Below, one piece after another: positions 1-9,300 of a DNA stretch of 64,000 nucleotides. Numbering within the stretch: position 1 is the stretch's first letter; every line of letters starts with the position of its first letter. The position numbers and the translations under genes were made by a program. The DNA is taken from positions 186,001-250,000 of the forward strand of contig MFFN01000006.1 in assembly GCA_001777915.1 (NCBI GenBank). The letters are read 5' to 3'. Origin of the DNA: Candidatus Edwardsbacteria bacterium RifOxyA12_full_54_48. Its GTDB lineage: Bacteria > Edwardsbacteria > AC1 > EtOH8. The notes beneath the pieces were generated by a model, which worked only from the letters and a program-made list of their open reading frames with translations, did no database searches and was not told where the DNA came from.

Positions 1-1138
1 TATTGACTGCCGGCTGATCACCGGTCCAGACCAGGTGCATATTTCCCCGGAGATCAGCAGCCACCGAAGGCAATACCGCCGAGGCCCTTTGATCGGTCAC
101 CGGCTCCTCCTGCCCCCAGCTGTCGTTGGCGCTCTGCCGGTGATATATCTCGTAGTAGCCGCTGCGGTCATCCGCCCAGAAGATGTCCACCAGGCTATCC
201 CGGCAGACTATGACCGGGCCCTCGGTCCGGGAAGCAGTGGCGCTGAGAACCGTTTCCGGACCCCAATTCCGTGACAGGAGGGAATACTTGCGGTAGCATA
301 TCTTGGAGCTGTTAAGCGACCAGTCCTCCCAGACCACATGGATGTTGCCGAAATTATCGGCGGCTATGGCCGGGCTGAATGCCCCCAGCGAGCTATGGCT
401 GATAAGGCTGTCGCCCTCCCAACCGCTGGTGGACATTTTACGGAACCTTACCTGAAAGGTTCCGGAGCTGAAATCCTCCCAGACCACAGCCGGCAGTCCC
501 TGGCACATGGCGACGCTAGGCATCCCGCAATAATCAGCATTCTCTCCCAGGATGCCCTCCGACCCCCAGCTGGATCCGGCATATATCTTATGGTAAACCC
601 GATAAAGGCCGCCCCTTTTATCCTGCCAGAAGGCGAACAGGCGGCCGTCCCCGGCAACTGCGATCGCGGGATTGGTGGACGGACCGGAACTGGCGGTAAG
701 CCTGGTAATTCCCGTCCAGTGATTGTTGCTGTACCTTCGGTAGGCGATCTCGAAGTTCTCGATATCGGTGGTGAACTCGTTGGTTTCCCAGACCAAGTGG
801 AAATTTCCCCCAGCATCCGTAGCGCATGAAGGATACCAGTTGTTGAGCCTGCTGTTGCCGATCAAACCGACCGTGGTGTCGCCGGACCAGACACTCCCAT
901 CGTATCGCTTGAACCTGATCTGGCAGCCCATGTTGTTTGGGCTTGAATAGAAATCGTACCAGGCCAGATAGATCCAATTTTCGAAAACCGCCAGGCTGTG
1001 GCTGTTATTGCTCGTGGTGTATGATCCGCCGTCGGAGCTGGTCAGGTTGCTGTCGGCCGTCCAACCCTGGGCATAGGACAGAAAGGGGGAAAATCCAGCG
1101 ACCGCTACGATCATAAAAATAATTTTAAGATGTCTCAT
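1..1138 (-). CDS. Secreted beta-propeller-like repeat protein, 3' end outside window
   Basis: An open frame of 379 codons runs off the left edge without a stop. The start at 1138 gives MRHLKIIFMIVAVAG then FLSYAQ, a normal signal peptide, and is preceded by GGTGG. The visible mature part consists of at least six repeats of about 50 residues. Each has a core such as GNFHLVWE, LFAFWQDKRGG, AVVWED, NIHVVWED, DIFWADDRSG or GNMHLVWTG, followed by an aromatic strand such as YRVYHKIY or YEIYHRQS. This pattern suits a sialidase/BNR-like or YVTN-like beta-propeller exposed outside the cell. No enzyme motif is visible. By analogy with its neighbours the missing C-terminus probably carries a sorting domain, but that is inference. 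It has its own promoter and a long leader. Confidence 0.8.
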   Translation of the reverse strand, partial: MRHLKIIFMIVAVAGFSPFLSYAQGWTADSNLTSSDGGSYTTSNNSHSLAVFENWIYLAWYDFYSSPNNMGCQIRFKRYDGSVWSGDTTVGLIGNSRLNNWYPSCATDAGGNFHLVWETNEFTTDIENFEIAYRRYSNNHWTGITRLTASSGPSTNPAIAVAGDGRLFAFWQDKRGGLYRVYHKIYAGSSWGSEGILGENADYCGMPSVAMCQGLPAVVWEDFSSGTFQVRFRKMSTSGWEGDSLISHSSLGAFSPAIAADNFGNIHVVWEDWSLNSSKICYRKYSLLSRNWGPETVLSATASRTEGPVIVCRDSLVDIFWADDRSGYYEIYHRQSANDSWGQEEPVTDQRASAVLPSVAADLRGNMHLVWTGDQPAVN

Positions 1139-1174
1139 GAACCACCGTTATCATTTGCGGTTGATATAATTAAT

Positions 1175-1203
1175 GAAGCCGGTATCATCCGGATACCGGC
1201 TTC
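1175..1203 (-). other. Hairpin in the leader of the leftmost gene
   Basis: A 12-bp perfect stem (GAAGCCGGTATC against GATACCGGCTTC, 5-base loop) lies 37 bases upstream of the start at 1138, inside the long leader predicted from the promoter at 1321-1349. It has no T-run, so it is a poor terminator on its own. It could be an attenuator, a stability element or a site that affects translation. Confidence 0.5.
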
Positions 1204-1320
1204 AAAACGACGATAAATTAAAGCATAGCCAGTATCCATAGCTCACCATTTGAAACAAAGATGACTGTGATACTGACATTTTTCCGGCTATAGGGCACCT
1301 CTTATCGTTCAATTTTTATT

Positions 1321-1349
1321 ATGTTATCTTAAAGTACGAAATTTGTCAA
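1321..1349 (-). promoter_or_regulatory. Sigma-70-type promoter for the leftmost gene
   Basis: On the minus strand TTGACA (1349-1344) is followed after 17 bases by TAACAT (1326-1321). A start near 1314 would give a leader of about 175 bases before the gene at 1138. The -35 box begins just after the T-run of the preceding terminator, so the gene seems independent of its upstream neighbour. Confidence 0.55.
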
Positions 1350-1350
1350 G

Positions 1351-1387
1351 CAAAAAAGCGCCGTATAAAAATATTTTTATACGGCGC
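1351..1387 (-). terminator. Rho-independent terminator of the kelch protein gene
   Basis: A perfect 15-bp self-complementary arm pair (GCGCCGTATAAAAAT and its complement) is followed on the minus strand by six Ts. It lies 9 bases after the stop of the gene ending at 1396. Confidence 0.85.
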
Positions 1388-1395
1388 ATAAATCC

Positions 1396-4300
1396 TTACC
1401 TAAGCAACACCAGCTTCTTGGTGGCCGTTTTGCTTTCCGTTCCGGAATTCATCTGCAGTCTATAGAGATATACGCCATTGGCCACCTTTTGTCCCCGGCT
1501 GTCGTCCCCCGCCCATTTCACCGAATGGCTGCCCGCAGAAATTCTGCCCGAAACCAATGTCTTTACCTTTTGTCCCAGGACATTATATACAGCCAGTTCC
1601 ACTCTTGAATTGGACGGTATTTGATAATTTATATTGCAGGAACCCCTGGCCGGATTGGGATAAGCAGGCTGCAGCGCAAAGGAGGAGACCACTGCGCCAG
1701 GTTTGCCGCCGGACACCCCGGTAACGGGACCGATGTCTGTAATCCTGCCCCAGCGCACCACCACATCAGAAATAACGGTATCCATCACCCCGGCCTTATA
1801 GATGTGGACATTGTACCGGCCCGGCTCCAGCCCGGCCAAAGTGTAGTAGCCGCTATTATCGGTAGCTTCGGTGTTTTTAACCTTCGAATCGGAGATGGCG
1901 CTGACCAAGGCACCGATCACCGGGCCGTCGGTGGTGGTATTGCAAAGACCGGTTATGCCTCCGGCTTTATACCCAAAATAGATATCATCCGAAATGTAGG
2001 TGTCGGCTGTTTTACCGCCTAAAATCCAGATGCCAGCCGAATCAACGGCGGCCGAGGAATGGAAGGCCACCGCCTGGGGGAAATCGTCCAGGGTCGTCCA
2101 GTTGTTGGCAAAAGTATTGTAGACCCCCAATTTGCTCAAATAGCCGTCGGTGATGTTCTTGCCGCCGATAAAGTACAATGAATCATTCACCGAAACAGCC
2201 GAGCTGAAGGCCGCCAGCCAGGGTAGCGAGGTCCGGGTGGTCCAGGCGTTGGTTATGGGGTTGTATTTGACATTGGTCTGCAGAATAGAACCATCCACCT
2301 TTTGTCCCCCGATGGAGTAGACCCGCTTGGTCCCCAGGCTGTCCAGGGTGGCAAAGCCGATCCCGGCCCGCCCGAATCCCGGCCCGCCTAGCAGGGCCTT
2401 TTTGGTCACCCAGCTGTCCGAACCCGGCAGATACAACTCTACGGTATCCAAACCAGGTATGGCGCTGTTGAAGCCCCCTACCGCATACACGGTATCGGCT
2501 ATGCTGGCCACTCCTAGAAACGCCCTGGGTGTGGGCATCAGGGCCAGCCCGGAAACCCAGGAATCGGTGTTGGGAACATAGGCTTCTATCACCGATAGAG
2601 CGATGCTGTCGCTATCATAACCTCCAACCACATAAATAATGCTGTCACCCACCGCGGCAGCGCCCAACCCGTATCTGGAGGAAGACATCGGAGTTAGAGA
2701 TGCCCAAGCATCCCCACCGCTGGTATCAGCCGCCGGATCGTAACGGTAGACCGTATTGGTGGCACCCAGATAATCCCTCCCACCGAATACATAGACCTTG
2801 CCCTGCACCTGGCAGGTTCCGGCCCCGTACCTCCAGCCCGGCATGGCTGACTTCTTCTTCCAGATCAGGTCGCTGACATTGTTCTCCTGTTTGAGGATCT
2901 GGTTGACGATGGTGGTGGAGTCGACCACCACCTCCACTCCGGAGACCGAATCGCCGGCGAACCAAGGGGCCGCAAAACTTACGGCATAACTGCCGGCCGG
3001 CAGGCCGCTCAGGCTGTAGCTTCCGTCGCTGCCGGAAACGGCGTTTGAGGTGTCAACCCCGCTGACCGCCTGGATGACGGCCCCGGCAATCGGAGTGATG
3101 CCGTCCAGCTTGGTTATCAGGCCGTCTATCCAGCCGGTCAGGGAATGCATGGTATGGTTGAAGACCGCCGCGGAATCCTCGGCCAAAACGATGCCGGGCA
3201 CAGTGTCGGTCAGGCAGTAAGGAGCAGTGAAGATCAGGGTATCCCCGACGGTGATTTTCAAGTCGGAAAACCGATAATACCCGGAAACATCGGAAAAAGA
3301 GGAATCGATATTAGCCCCCCGGATATCGACCCGAGCCATTTTTACCGGAGTGGTCCCATCGGCCCGGACGATGTCGCCCGACAGGTCGGCCCGTGAAGAT
3401 GCCAGGGTCAGGTTGTTTCCCCCATTATCCTGCTCATTGGTGACGGTTACATTGCTCAAGCTGGCAGGCAGATAATTTACCGCCCAGGCCACCAGCGAAT
3501 CGTAAAGTCCGCCGGATATATTGCTGATGAAATACCGTCCATTGTCATCCGCATAGGCCGAGTCAATGGGCGCCACACCCTGATAGGCCACCACCTTGGC
3601 CCCGGAGACCGGCCCCCTTCCGGCGGTCCTTTCCACCATGCCGGAGATCGATCCGGCCAGGGCCGAAATAGTGACTGATGGATTGTTCCAGATATAAAGG
3701 GCAGAATCCGAGGCGGCCTGAAGTTCGGATAATGTATTTCCCGCCACCACGGCAAAGACCGCTCTGGCCGTATCGCCCGGATCCATGGTCCAGGGGCCGA
3801 CCGAGGTCAGAACATTCTTGACCGAAAGCTCCGGCTTGTAATTTTTTACCCAGACGCTGGGAAGTCCCAGATAGCGGTAGGTTACATAAACATTATGATA
3901 ACCGTCAGAGGAAAAGGGAATGCCCAGGGTGATGGTGCCACTGGCAGGATCGTAGCTTCCGCCCGTGTACCTATTGGTATCGCCGTCGTCGAAAACCCCT
4001 AATATCTCGACTATTTTGGACAGGTCCAGCTCGGATATGTCCAGGGTATCATCCTGCGGAAGCCAGGATGCATCGTGCATGAATGTCGGATACCTTTCAA
4101 AAACCAAAGTATCCGGATCTATCGGCGCCGCCAGGCTGATCATCCCGGAGGACTTGTCAAACGACCCTCCGGTATAATAATTGGTGCCGGTGCCGGAGCT
4201 GTCCTTGGACCAATAGACCCCTTCCACATTCTGAACCGCATAGGGATCTATCTGCAGAGTGTAGCTGTCCCAGGGCGTGGTGATGACCTTGTTGTAATAA

Positions 4301-5607
4301 TAATTATAGGTTACCGCCACATTGTTTATCCGGTAATAATAATCCACATACAGCTGGGCGCCGCCGTAATAGGGGGTGCCCAGGGTGATCAGGCCGCTGG
4401 CCGGATCGAAACTGCCTCCGGGGTAATAGTTGACGCCGGTATCCAGTGGATTGTCGTAAACTCCGGCCACCGAGGCCACCGGGGTCACCGAGACCGTCAG
4501 GGTCAGGGTGTCGCTGGGCCAGATCTCCTCACTGTTGATCAGAGCGGTCCGGTCGGCCTTGGGCGTCCCCAGATAGATCATCCCCTTTTCGGCGTCGAAC
4601 GATCCTCCGGTGTAATAATTCAGGCCCAGATGGTTGGTGTCGTTGACGTCCCACACCCCCTCCACATCGGTGATAACCTGGCCGAAGAAATCAAGGCTGA
4701 GGGTATCGAAAGTGGTAACCGGAGCATTGACCTTTTGGATATCGGCCACATCCGATCTGTTCCGGCTCAGGTAAAAATACTTGCTGTAGGGGTTCAGGGG
4801 GTCGTCGTCGCTGTATGGTTCCATCCTGAGGCCGAACCAGCTGGAAGCCCCGCTCAGCCCGGACGGGCTGCCAGAGGGATCCATTGCCTGCAACAATCTG
4901 ATGCCCAGAAACTGGGGGTTGACCCCGTAGCTGTTGGAGCAGGAGACAGAATCGGCCGTGATCCACAGCAGGTTCCGCCCCCCCCCGTTTACCGGATCGG
5001 GAGAGCTGTCAAAACCGCAGAAATCGAGGCTGGATGAATTATTGGCCGCATCCCGGAAAACAGTGGGCAGATGGTAAAGCCCGGCATACAGGCTGTCCAC
5101 CTTTTCGCCCCCGGCATTCTCCAGTTTATAGTTCAGGATGTAAAATTTGTCTATCGGCGAATAACTCCACTGATGCACCGTCAGATCCGCCTTGATGCCC
5201 AGCTTAATACCCTGGTTGGCGGCATTGCTGGTGTCCGACCAACCGGCTGAAAGTTCCAGTGGCGAAACAGCCCCCGGAATAGCGGTCGATATCAGGCTGC
5301 CGTCGTTGCTCCATTCGCTGCTGATAATGCCGTTTCCATCGATATATCCGGCGCTGACCCCGAAATGTTTTTTATTGTCGATGGACCCTCCCAGCCACAG
5401 GCTGCCCAGTTTCAGCAGCGACTTAGCGTCATGATAGGGAAATAACCCGGCCGGAAGGTACTGGGCGGCGGTGGTGTCCCCCATCAGGTTGTTTGACAAC
5501 AGGTCGGTCCTCAACGCCCCGGCATTGATGGTGGCCCGGTCGGACTGGGCCAGTCCCCAGCCGGCCGCCAGCGATAAAACAAATACCATGGACAAAATTT
5601 TTCTCAT
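1396..5607 (-). CDS. Large secreted kelch-repeat protein with sorting domain
   Basis: The protein has 1403 residues. The start at 5607 is chosen because GGAGG lies 5 bases upstream and the product opens with a signal peptide (MRKILSMVFVLSLAAGWGLA). A longer frame to 5670 would begin before the predicted transcription start. Order of parts: an N-terminal region to about 310; four tandem repeats of about 65-75 residues with core NYYTGGSFD then LGTP (about 310-575); three carboxypeptidase-regulatory-like beta-sandwich domains (about 650-905); six kelch repeats with cores such as VYVFGG, IYVVGG and VYAVGG (about 915-1205, probably one propeller); a fourth beta-sandwich (about 1215-1290); and a FlgD-like/T9SS sorting domain (about 1310-1403). 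No catalytic motif is seen. It is probably a surface adhesin or binding protein. Confidence 0.88.
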   Translation of the reverse strand: MRKILSMVFVLSLAAGWGLAQSDRATINAGALRTDLLSNNLMGDTTAAQYLPAGLFPYHDAKSLLKLGSLWLGGSIDNKKHFGVSAGYIDGNGIISSEWSNDGSLISTAIPGAVSPLELSAGWSDTSNAANQGIKLGIKADLTVHQWSYSPIDKFYILNYKLENAGGEKVDSLYAGLYHLPTVFRDAANNSSSLDFCGFDSSPDPVNGGGRNLLWITADSVSCSNSYGVNPQFLGIRLLQAMDPSGSPSGLSGASSWFGLRMEPYSDDDPLNPYSKYFYLSRNRSDVADIQKVNAPVTTFDTLSLDFFGQVITDVEGVWDVNDTNHLGLNYYTGGSFDAEKGMIYLGTPKADRTALINSEEIWPSDTLTLTVSVTPVASVAGVYDNPLDTGVNYYPGGSFDPASGLITLGTPYYGGAQLYVDYYYRINNVAVTYNYYYNKVITTPWDSYTLQIDPYAVQNVEGVYWSKDSSGTGTNYYTGGSFDKSSGMISLAAPIDPDTLVFERYPTFMHDASWLPQDDTLDISELDLSKIVEILGVFDDGDTNRYTGGSYDPASGTITLGIPFSSDGYHNVYVTYRYLGLPSVWVKNYKPELSVKNVLTSVGPWTMDPGDTARAVFAVVAGNTLSELQAASDSALYIWNNPSVTISALAGSISGMVERTAGRGPVSGAKVVAYQGVAPIDSAYADDNGRYFISNISGGLYDSLVAWAVNYLPASLSNVTVTNEQDNGGNNLTLASSRADLSGDIVRADGTTPVKMARVDIRGANIDSSFSDVSGYYRFSDLKITVGDTLIFTAPYCLTDTVPGIVLAEDSAAVFNHTMHSLTGWIDGLITKLDGITPIAGAVIQAVSGVDTSNAVSGSDGSYSLSGLPAGSYAVSFAAPWFAGDSVSGVEVVVDSTTIVNQILKQENNVSDLIWKKKSAMPGWRYGAGTCQVQGKVYVFGGRDYLGATNTVYRYDPAADTSGGDAWASLTPMSSSRYGLGAAAVGDSIIYVVGGYDSDSIALSVIEAYVPNTDSWVSGLALMPTPRAFLGVASIADTVYAVGGFNSAIPGLDTVELYLPGSDSWVTKKALLGGPGFGRAGIGFATLDSLGTKRVYSIGGQKVDGSILQTNVKYNPITNAWTTRTSLPWLAAFSSAVSVNDSLYFIGGKNITDGYLSKLGVYNTFANNWTTLDDFPQAVAFHSSAAVDSAGIWILGGKTADTYISDDIYFGYKAGGITGLCNTTTDGPVIGALVSAISDSKVKNTEATDNSGYYTLAGLEPGRYNVHIYKAGVMDTVISDVVVRWGRITDIGPVTGVSGGKPGAVVSSFALQPAYPNPARGSCNINYQIPSNSRVELAVYNVLGQKVKTLVSGRISAGSHSVKWAGDDSRGQKVANGVYLYRLQMNSGTESKTATKKLVLLR
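3890..4680 (-). repeat. Four tandem NYYTGGSFD protein repeats
   Basis: Inside the kelch protein gene four units share an E-G-V-(W/Y/F)-D segment, then N-Y-Y-(T/P)-GGS(F/Y)D, then G-(M/L/T)-I-(Y/T/S)-L-G-x-P, and two of them end in a YVDYYYR or YVTYRYLG strand. The cores lie near 4610, 4420, 4160 and 3960. The last unit is shortened to RYTGGSYD. I do not recognise the family. Confidence 0.75.
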
Positions 5608-5650
5608 GGGTCCCTCCGAATTATTGATGGATGTTTTCATAACAGCTTTA

Positions 5651-5680
5651 AGTATAAGACATAACGCCATTGGATGTCAA
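5651..5680 (-). promoter_or_regulatory. Sigma-70-type promoter for the kelch protein gene
   Basis: On the minus strand TTGACA (5680-5675), an 18-base spacer and TATACT (5656-5651) are present. A start near 5645 gives a leader of about 40 bases to the ATG at 5607 and excludes the in-frame upstream codon at 5670. Confidence 0.6.
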
Positions 5681-6299
5681 CAGTTTCCTTGCCTTTCGGG
5701 TTCAAACGACCTGCTGATTAAAAGCACGCCTCAATAGATATGATTATCCCCTTGGTTCAGGAAAGGACGGGGGATCATAACGGGACGCTGATAAACGCAG
5801 ATTATTTTTTCAAATATCAGCGTGAATCGGCAGCCATCAGCGCATATCTGCGTTCCGGTTGGTCTTTGGTCTCGGCTTCCTGAATGAATGGGATGGTCGT
5901 TTTAATAGATTACAGCCAAGACGGTGAACAGACTAAGGCCAGGGCATAGCATATGACCTTAACCCAGCCCTTCCTCCTTCGCTATAGCTTTGGCCGGCAC
6001 TATCATGTCAGCCCTCTTTTAAATGACTAATTTGCCAAAATTTTCAAACTCTCTTTGGCCTGCTTTCTTTTCGTTTTGTGTGTCATACCTGCACTTCATT
6101 ACATTCAGCATAAACTCCAGCAGGCCTCCAGGTTTTTCTGGATTTCCTCCTACGTTCGCCATCGGCGAACTGCGGCGGACAGGCCCGCCGACGTTTACCC
6201 CTGGATTTCCGCTTGGGCGGGAATGACAATTTGAGGACTGGGATAACAGATAATAGACGAAAGTGAAATTTGCCGACAGTTTGGCAATAGCCTAAAACG
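5681..6299. other. Intergenic region without a gene
   Basis: I see no credible gene here. Short open frames lack ribosome sites and recognisable products. The stretch holds a degenerate copy of the GGAATGACA-type intergenic repeat at its left-hand gene's far side (about 6113-6229). Near 5790-5850 there are short inverted sequences resembling CGCTGATAAACGCAG and its complement. Confidence 0.6.
6113..6229. repeat. Degenerate TTGTCATTCC/GGAATGACAA intergenic repeat, copy 1
   Basis: The right end reads GGGCGGGAATGACAA, the same end as the copies at 24500-24575 and 27912-28074. The interior contains repeated CTGGATTTCC segments. The left end is unclear. It is non-coding and lies between two genes. 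Confidence 0.5.
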
Positions 6300-6331
6300 A
6301 ATTGACGCCCCTGCCTTCAGGGGCGTCAATT
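6300..6331 (-). terminator. Terminator hairpin after the subtilase gene
   Basis: A perfect 14-bp stem (AATTGACGCCCCTG with its complement) has a 4-base loop. It is centred about 30 bases after the stop at 6347. The T-run on the minus strand is weak (TTCGTTTT). Confidence 0.8.
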
Positions 6332-6346
6332 TCAGGTCAAGAATGG

Positions 6347-9300
6347 CTATTTTATAAGCGTGATCTTCTTGGTGGATTTGTAGCTGCCGGCCTCCAGCGA
6401 GTAGAAATAAACACCGTTGGACATGGTCTGGCCCTTATCGTTCTTGCCATTCCATATGGTCGAGTAATAACCCGCCGGTCTGACCTCGTTGACCAGGGTA
6501 TTGACCAGCTGTCCGGTGATGTTGTAGATCTTCAGGCTGACATTCGATGCCACCGGCAGTTGGAATCTGATCTCGGCCTGGCCGGAGAACGGATTGGGTA
6601 TGGGAGCGCCCAGGGCAAATGACGCCGGCCCCAGGGTCCTGACCTCTATCGGCCCGTAAACTGTCCGGTTCCCGCTCCGGGATACCTCCACCAGCTGGTA
6701 ATAGTAAATCTTCTGGGGAGCGACCGAGGCATCAAAGTAGTCGTACTCGGTCGGCTGGTTGGTGGTTCCCTGGGCCTCTTTTTCGGCAATTTTGACATAG
6801 GGTCCGGCGGCCGATGCGCTTCTCTCAATTTCCCAAAGCTCTGAATCCAGCTCTGATTGGGTGGCCCATTTGAGGGTCACCCCCTGGGTGGAGACCAGAT
6901 GGTTGAAGGAGGAGAGCGAGACCGCGCCCGGGGTGCTGATGCCGCTTAGAACGGTCAGGGTTGTAGTGGACCAGGCCCCCCAGTTGTTGACCGATTTGGC
7001 CGTCGAATTGTCCTGGGCCCTTAAATATACGGTGTAGATGCCCGGCGTCCACCCATCGGTTGAAATACCGCCGTGAGCCTTCTCGTAGATGCTGCCCCAT
7101 GATCCATCGGTGGGAGAAAGATTGCCTATATGGGAGCTGGCGCCCACCCGGACCGAGCATCTGACTGCGCCTATGCCGGAAAGCCCGGTGCTGGAATCGG
7201 AGGCGTCGCAGGAAACGATGAAGCCGTTGCCGGCCTGGTTGCCCACCGGGTTGCGGGCGAATTTAATGGTCCCGGGAACTATCACCGGCCCGGTGAAGTC
7301 GTTGCCCACCCGCTGGATGGTGAAGTTGCCCACCGTATCGAAGCCGCTCATGGCCGGATAAAGTCCCTTGTCCTGGACCCTGACCCTGACCTGATACTTG
7401 GTGCCGTTCTCCCGGGTGGTGATGTCCCAGGTGTATGGCGAAGCGACCAGAGAGGTGGTCTTAAGCAGGGTGTTCCAGCTGGCCCCTTCGTTGTTGGAGT
7501 ATTCCACCCAGGTGGTGTCGATGATGGTCCCGCCCTTGGCATAGGCCCGCCAGGCGATGGGAATGCTGTTGCCGGTATATACCTGTCCGGCCACCGGGGT
7601 CTGAATGGTGTCATAGGGATGGTCGTGGCCGATCAGCCAGATGAACATCTTATTGAGGATATCGGTACGGATGGCGCTGTTGGGAATTGCCGCTTCCAAC
7701 TGGGTGATCTCGAAAGCGTTGAAAACCGTCCTGGTGGGATAGCCGCCCCACACCCCGTTGCCCAGGGATCCAAAATTGTTGGTGGATTGCCACTTTGTTC
7801 CGCAGCTATCAGCGGCCAGCGGGAAATCCCAGACGGAACTGCCGGTTCCGGCCGCTCCGGAATAGCCTGGCGTCCATTGAGAGTTGGTAATGCCGTCGCC
7901 GCAGGCGCCCTCTCTCCAACTGGTGTGGCTGACCCCTCCGGTGTAGGCCCCTGAGATGGGATCCCCGGTTATACCGTAAACGGTGAGAGCGTCGTTTTCG
8001 ATTATAATATCGCTCTTGTAGACGAAATGCAGATAGTTGCGGCAGAATATGGTGTCGGACTGCAGGTCGGGCCCTATTGCCTGATTCTCCCAGGTGTCCC
8101 AGCCGATGTCGTTGCCGGTGACCGCGAAGCGGGCTCCGGCATTATGATAGGCGATCAGAGTATCGCGCTGGGCCGGAGTAAAGGCCGGATAGGTCCCGCC
8201 CGACGAACCGTCCTGGGCCACCTGAACGAACACCGCCTTGTATTTTTTGAGCTGGGCGGTGGTAACCGCGCCCTGCAGTTGGCTGGACCACCAGTCGTAG
8301 CCCCAGCCGCCCTTGGTCAGGGCCGAGGTCAGATAATCGGCGTGAATGAACGAGTTGGCAAAGCCGTTATCGTCCCACATCCAGATCAGAACGTCGTTCT
8401 GGCCGCTGCCGCCGCCGGTGCTGAACATATAATGGCGGCCGGCATTGTCGTCCCGCAGGGTATTGCCGCCGGCATCCTTGGACTCCACGTCGTAATAGTA
8501 TATCTGGTTGGCGGCCAGCCCGGTCAGGGTTACTACGTTATTGGTCATCAGGGGGGTATCAACCGAGGCGATGCTGCCCAGAGCGGTGGTGGTGCCATAA
8601 TAGACCCGGCTGGTGGTGTTCTGCGAAGTGTTCCACATGATCAGCTTCATGCTCCCCGCCGGGGGCTGGGTGTCGCCGGCCCGGACATTGGTGATGGTAA
8701 AGGTCCCGCCGTTGATGCTGGCATAGGCGGTATCGGTTGCGCCGGCCGGTATATTATCAACATACACCACCCTGACGGAATCGAGGTAATCCACGCTCAG
8801 ACGTCCGTCGCCGTTCACCGGATTTCCGTTATACAGGGCGATCTTGCCCCGGAACAGCCCGTCGCCCACCTTGACGCAGGAGACGTTCTCCGGAGTGGTC
8901 TCCACCAGTTTGGCGTAAACCGCCACGTTGTTGGAGGCCAGGATATTGTTGGGATCGAGAATCTCTATGCGCAGGGTGTCGCCCACTCCGCCGCCGATGG
9001 GGGTGTCGTAGGAATTTTTATCCAGATAAACCTTGCCCATGGCCGGCAGGGCGGTCCGGTAGGTGATCACCAGGGCAAAGGGCTGCGGTCCCATGGCCAC
9101 GTTCTTGCCGGTGACCCTCACCCTCCAGATCCCAGTCGGCGGAGCAACCACCTTGATGCCCTCCAGGATGTCAATGTCATCGTTGCTGGTGGCGGTGGTG
9201 ACCGATTGCCGGGGCAGTACGGTGCCGTAGCGGTTGCCGCGGTAGCGGGCAGCCGCGGGATTGTAGGCATCCAGATCCAGGTCGTTCACCAATGCTTTAG

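Noticed and set aside
4075-5037. Long plus-strand open frame of 320 codons
   Set aside because: It is the antisense of the kelch protein gene, has no ribosome site or recognisable product, and is explained by the high G+C codon bias of the true gene.
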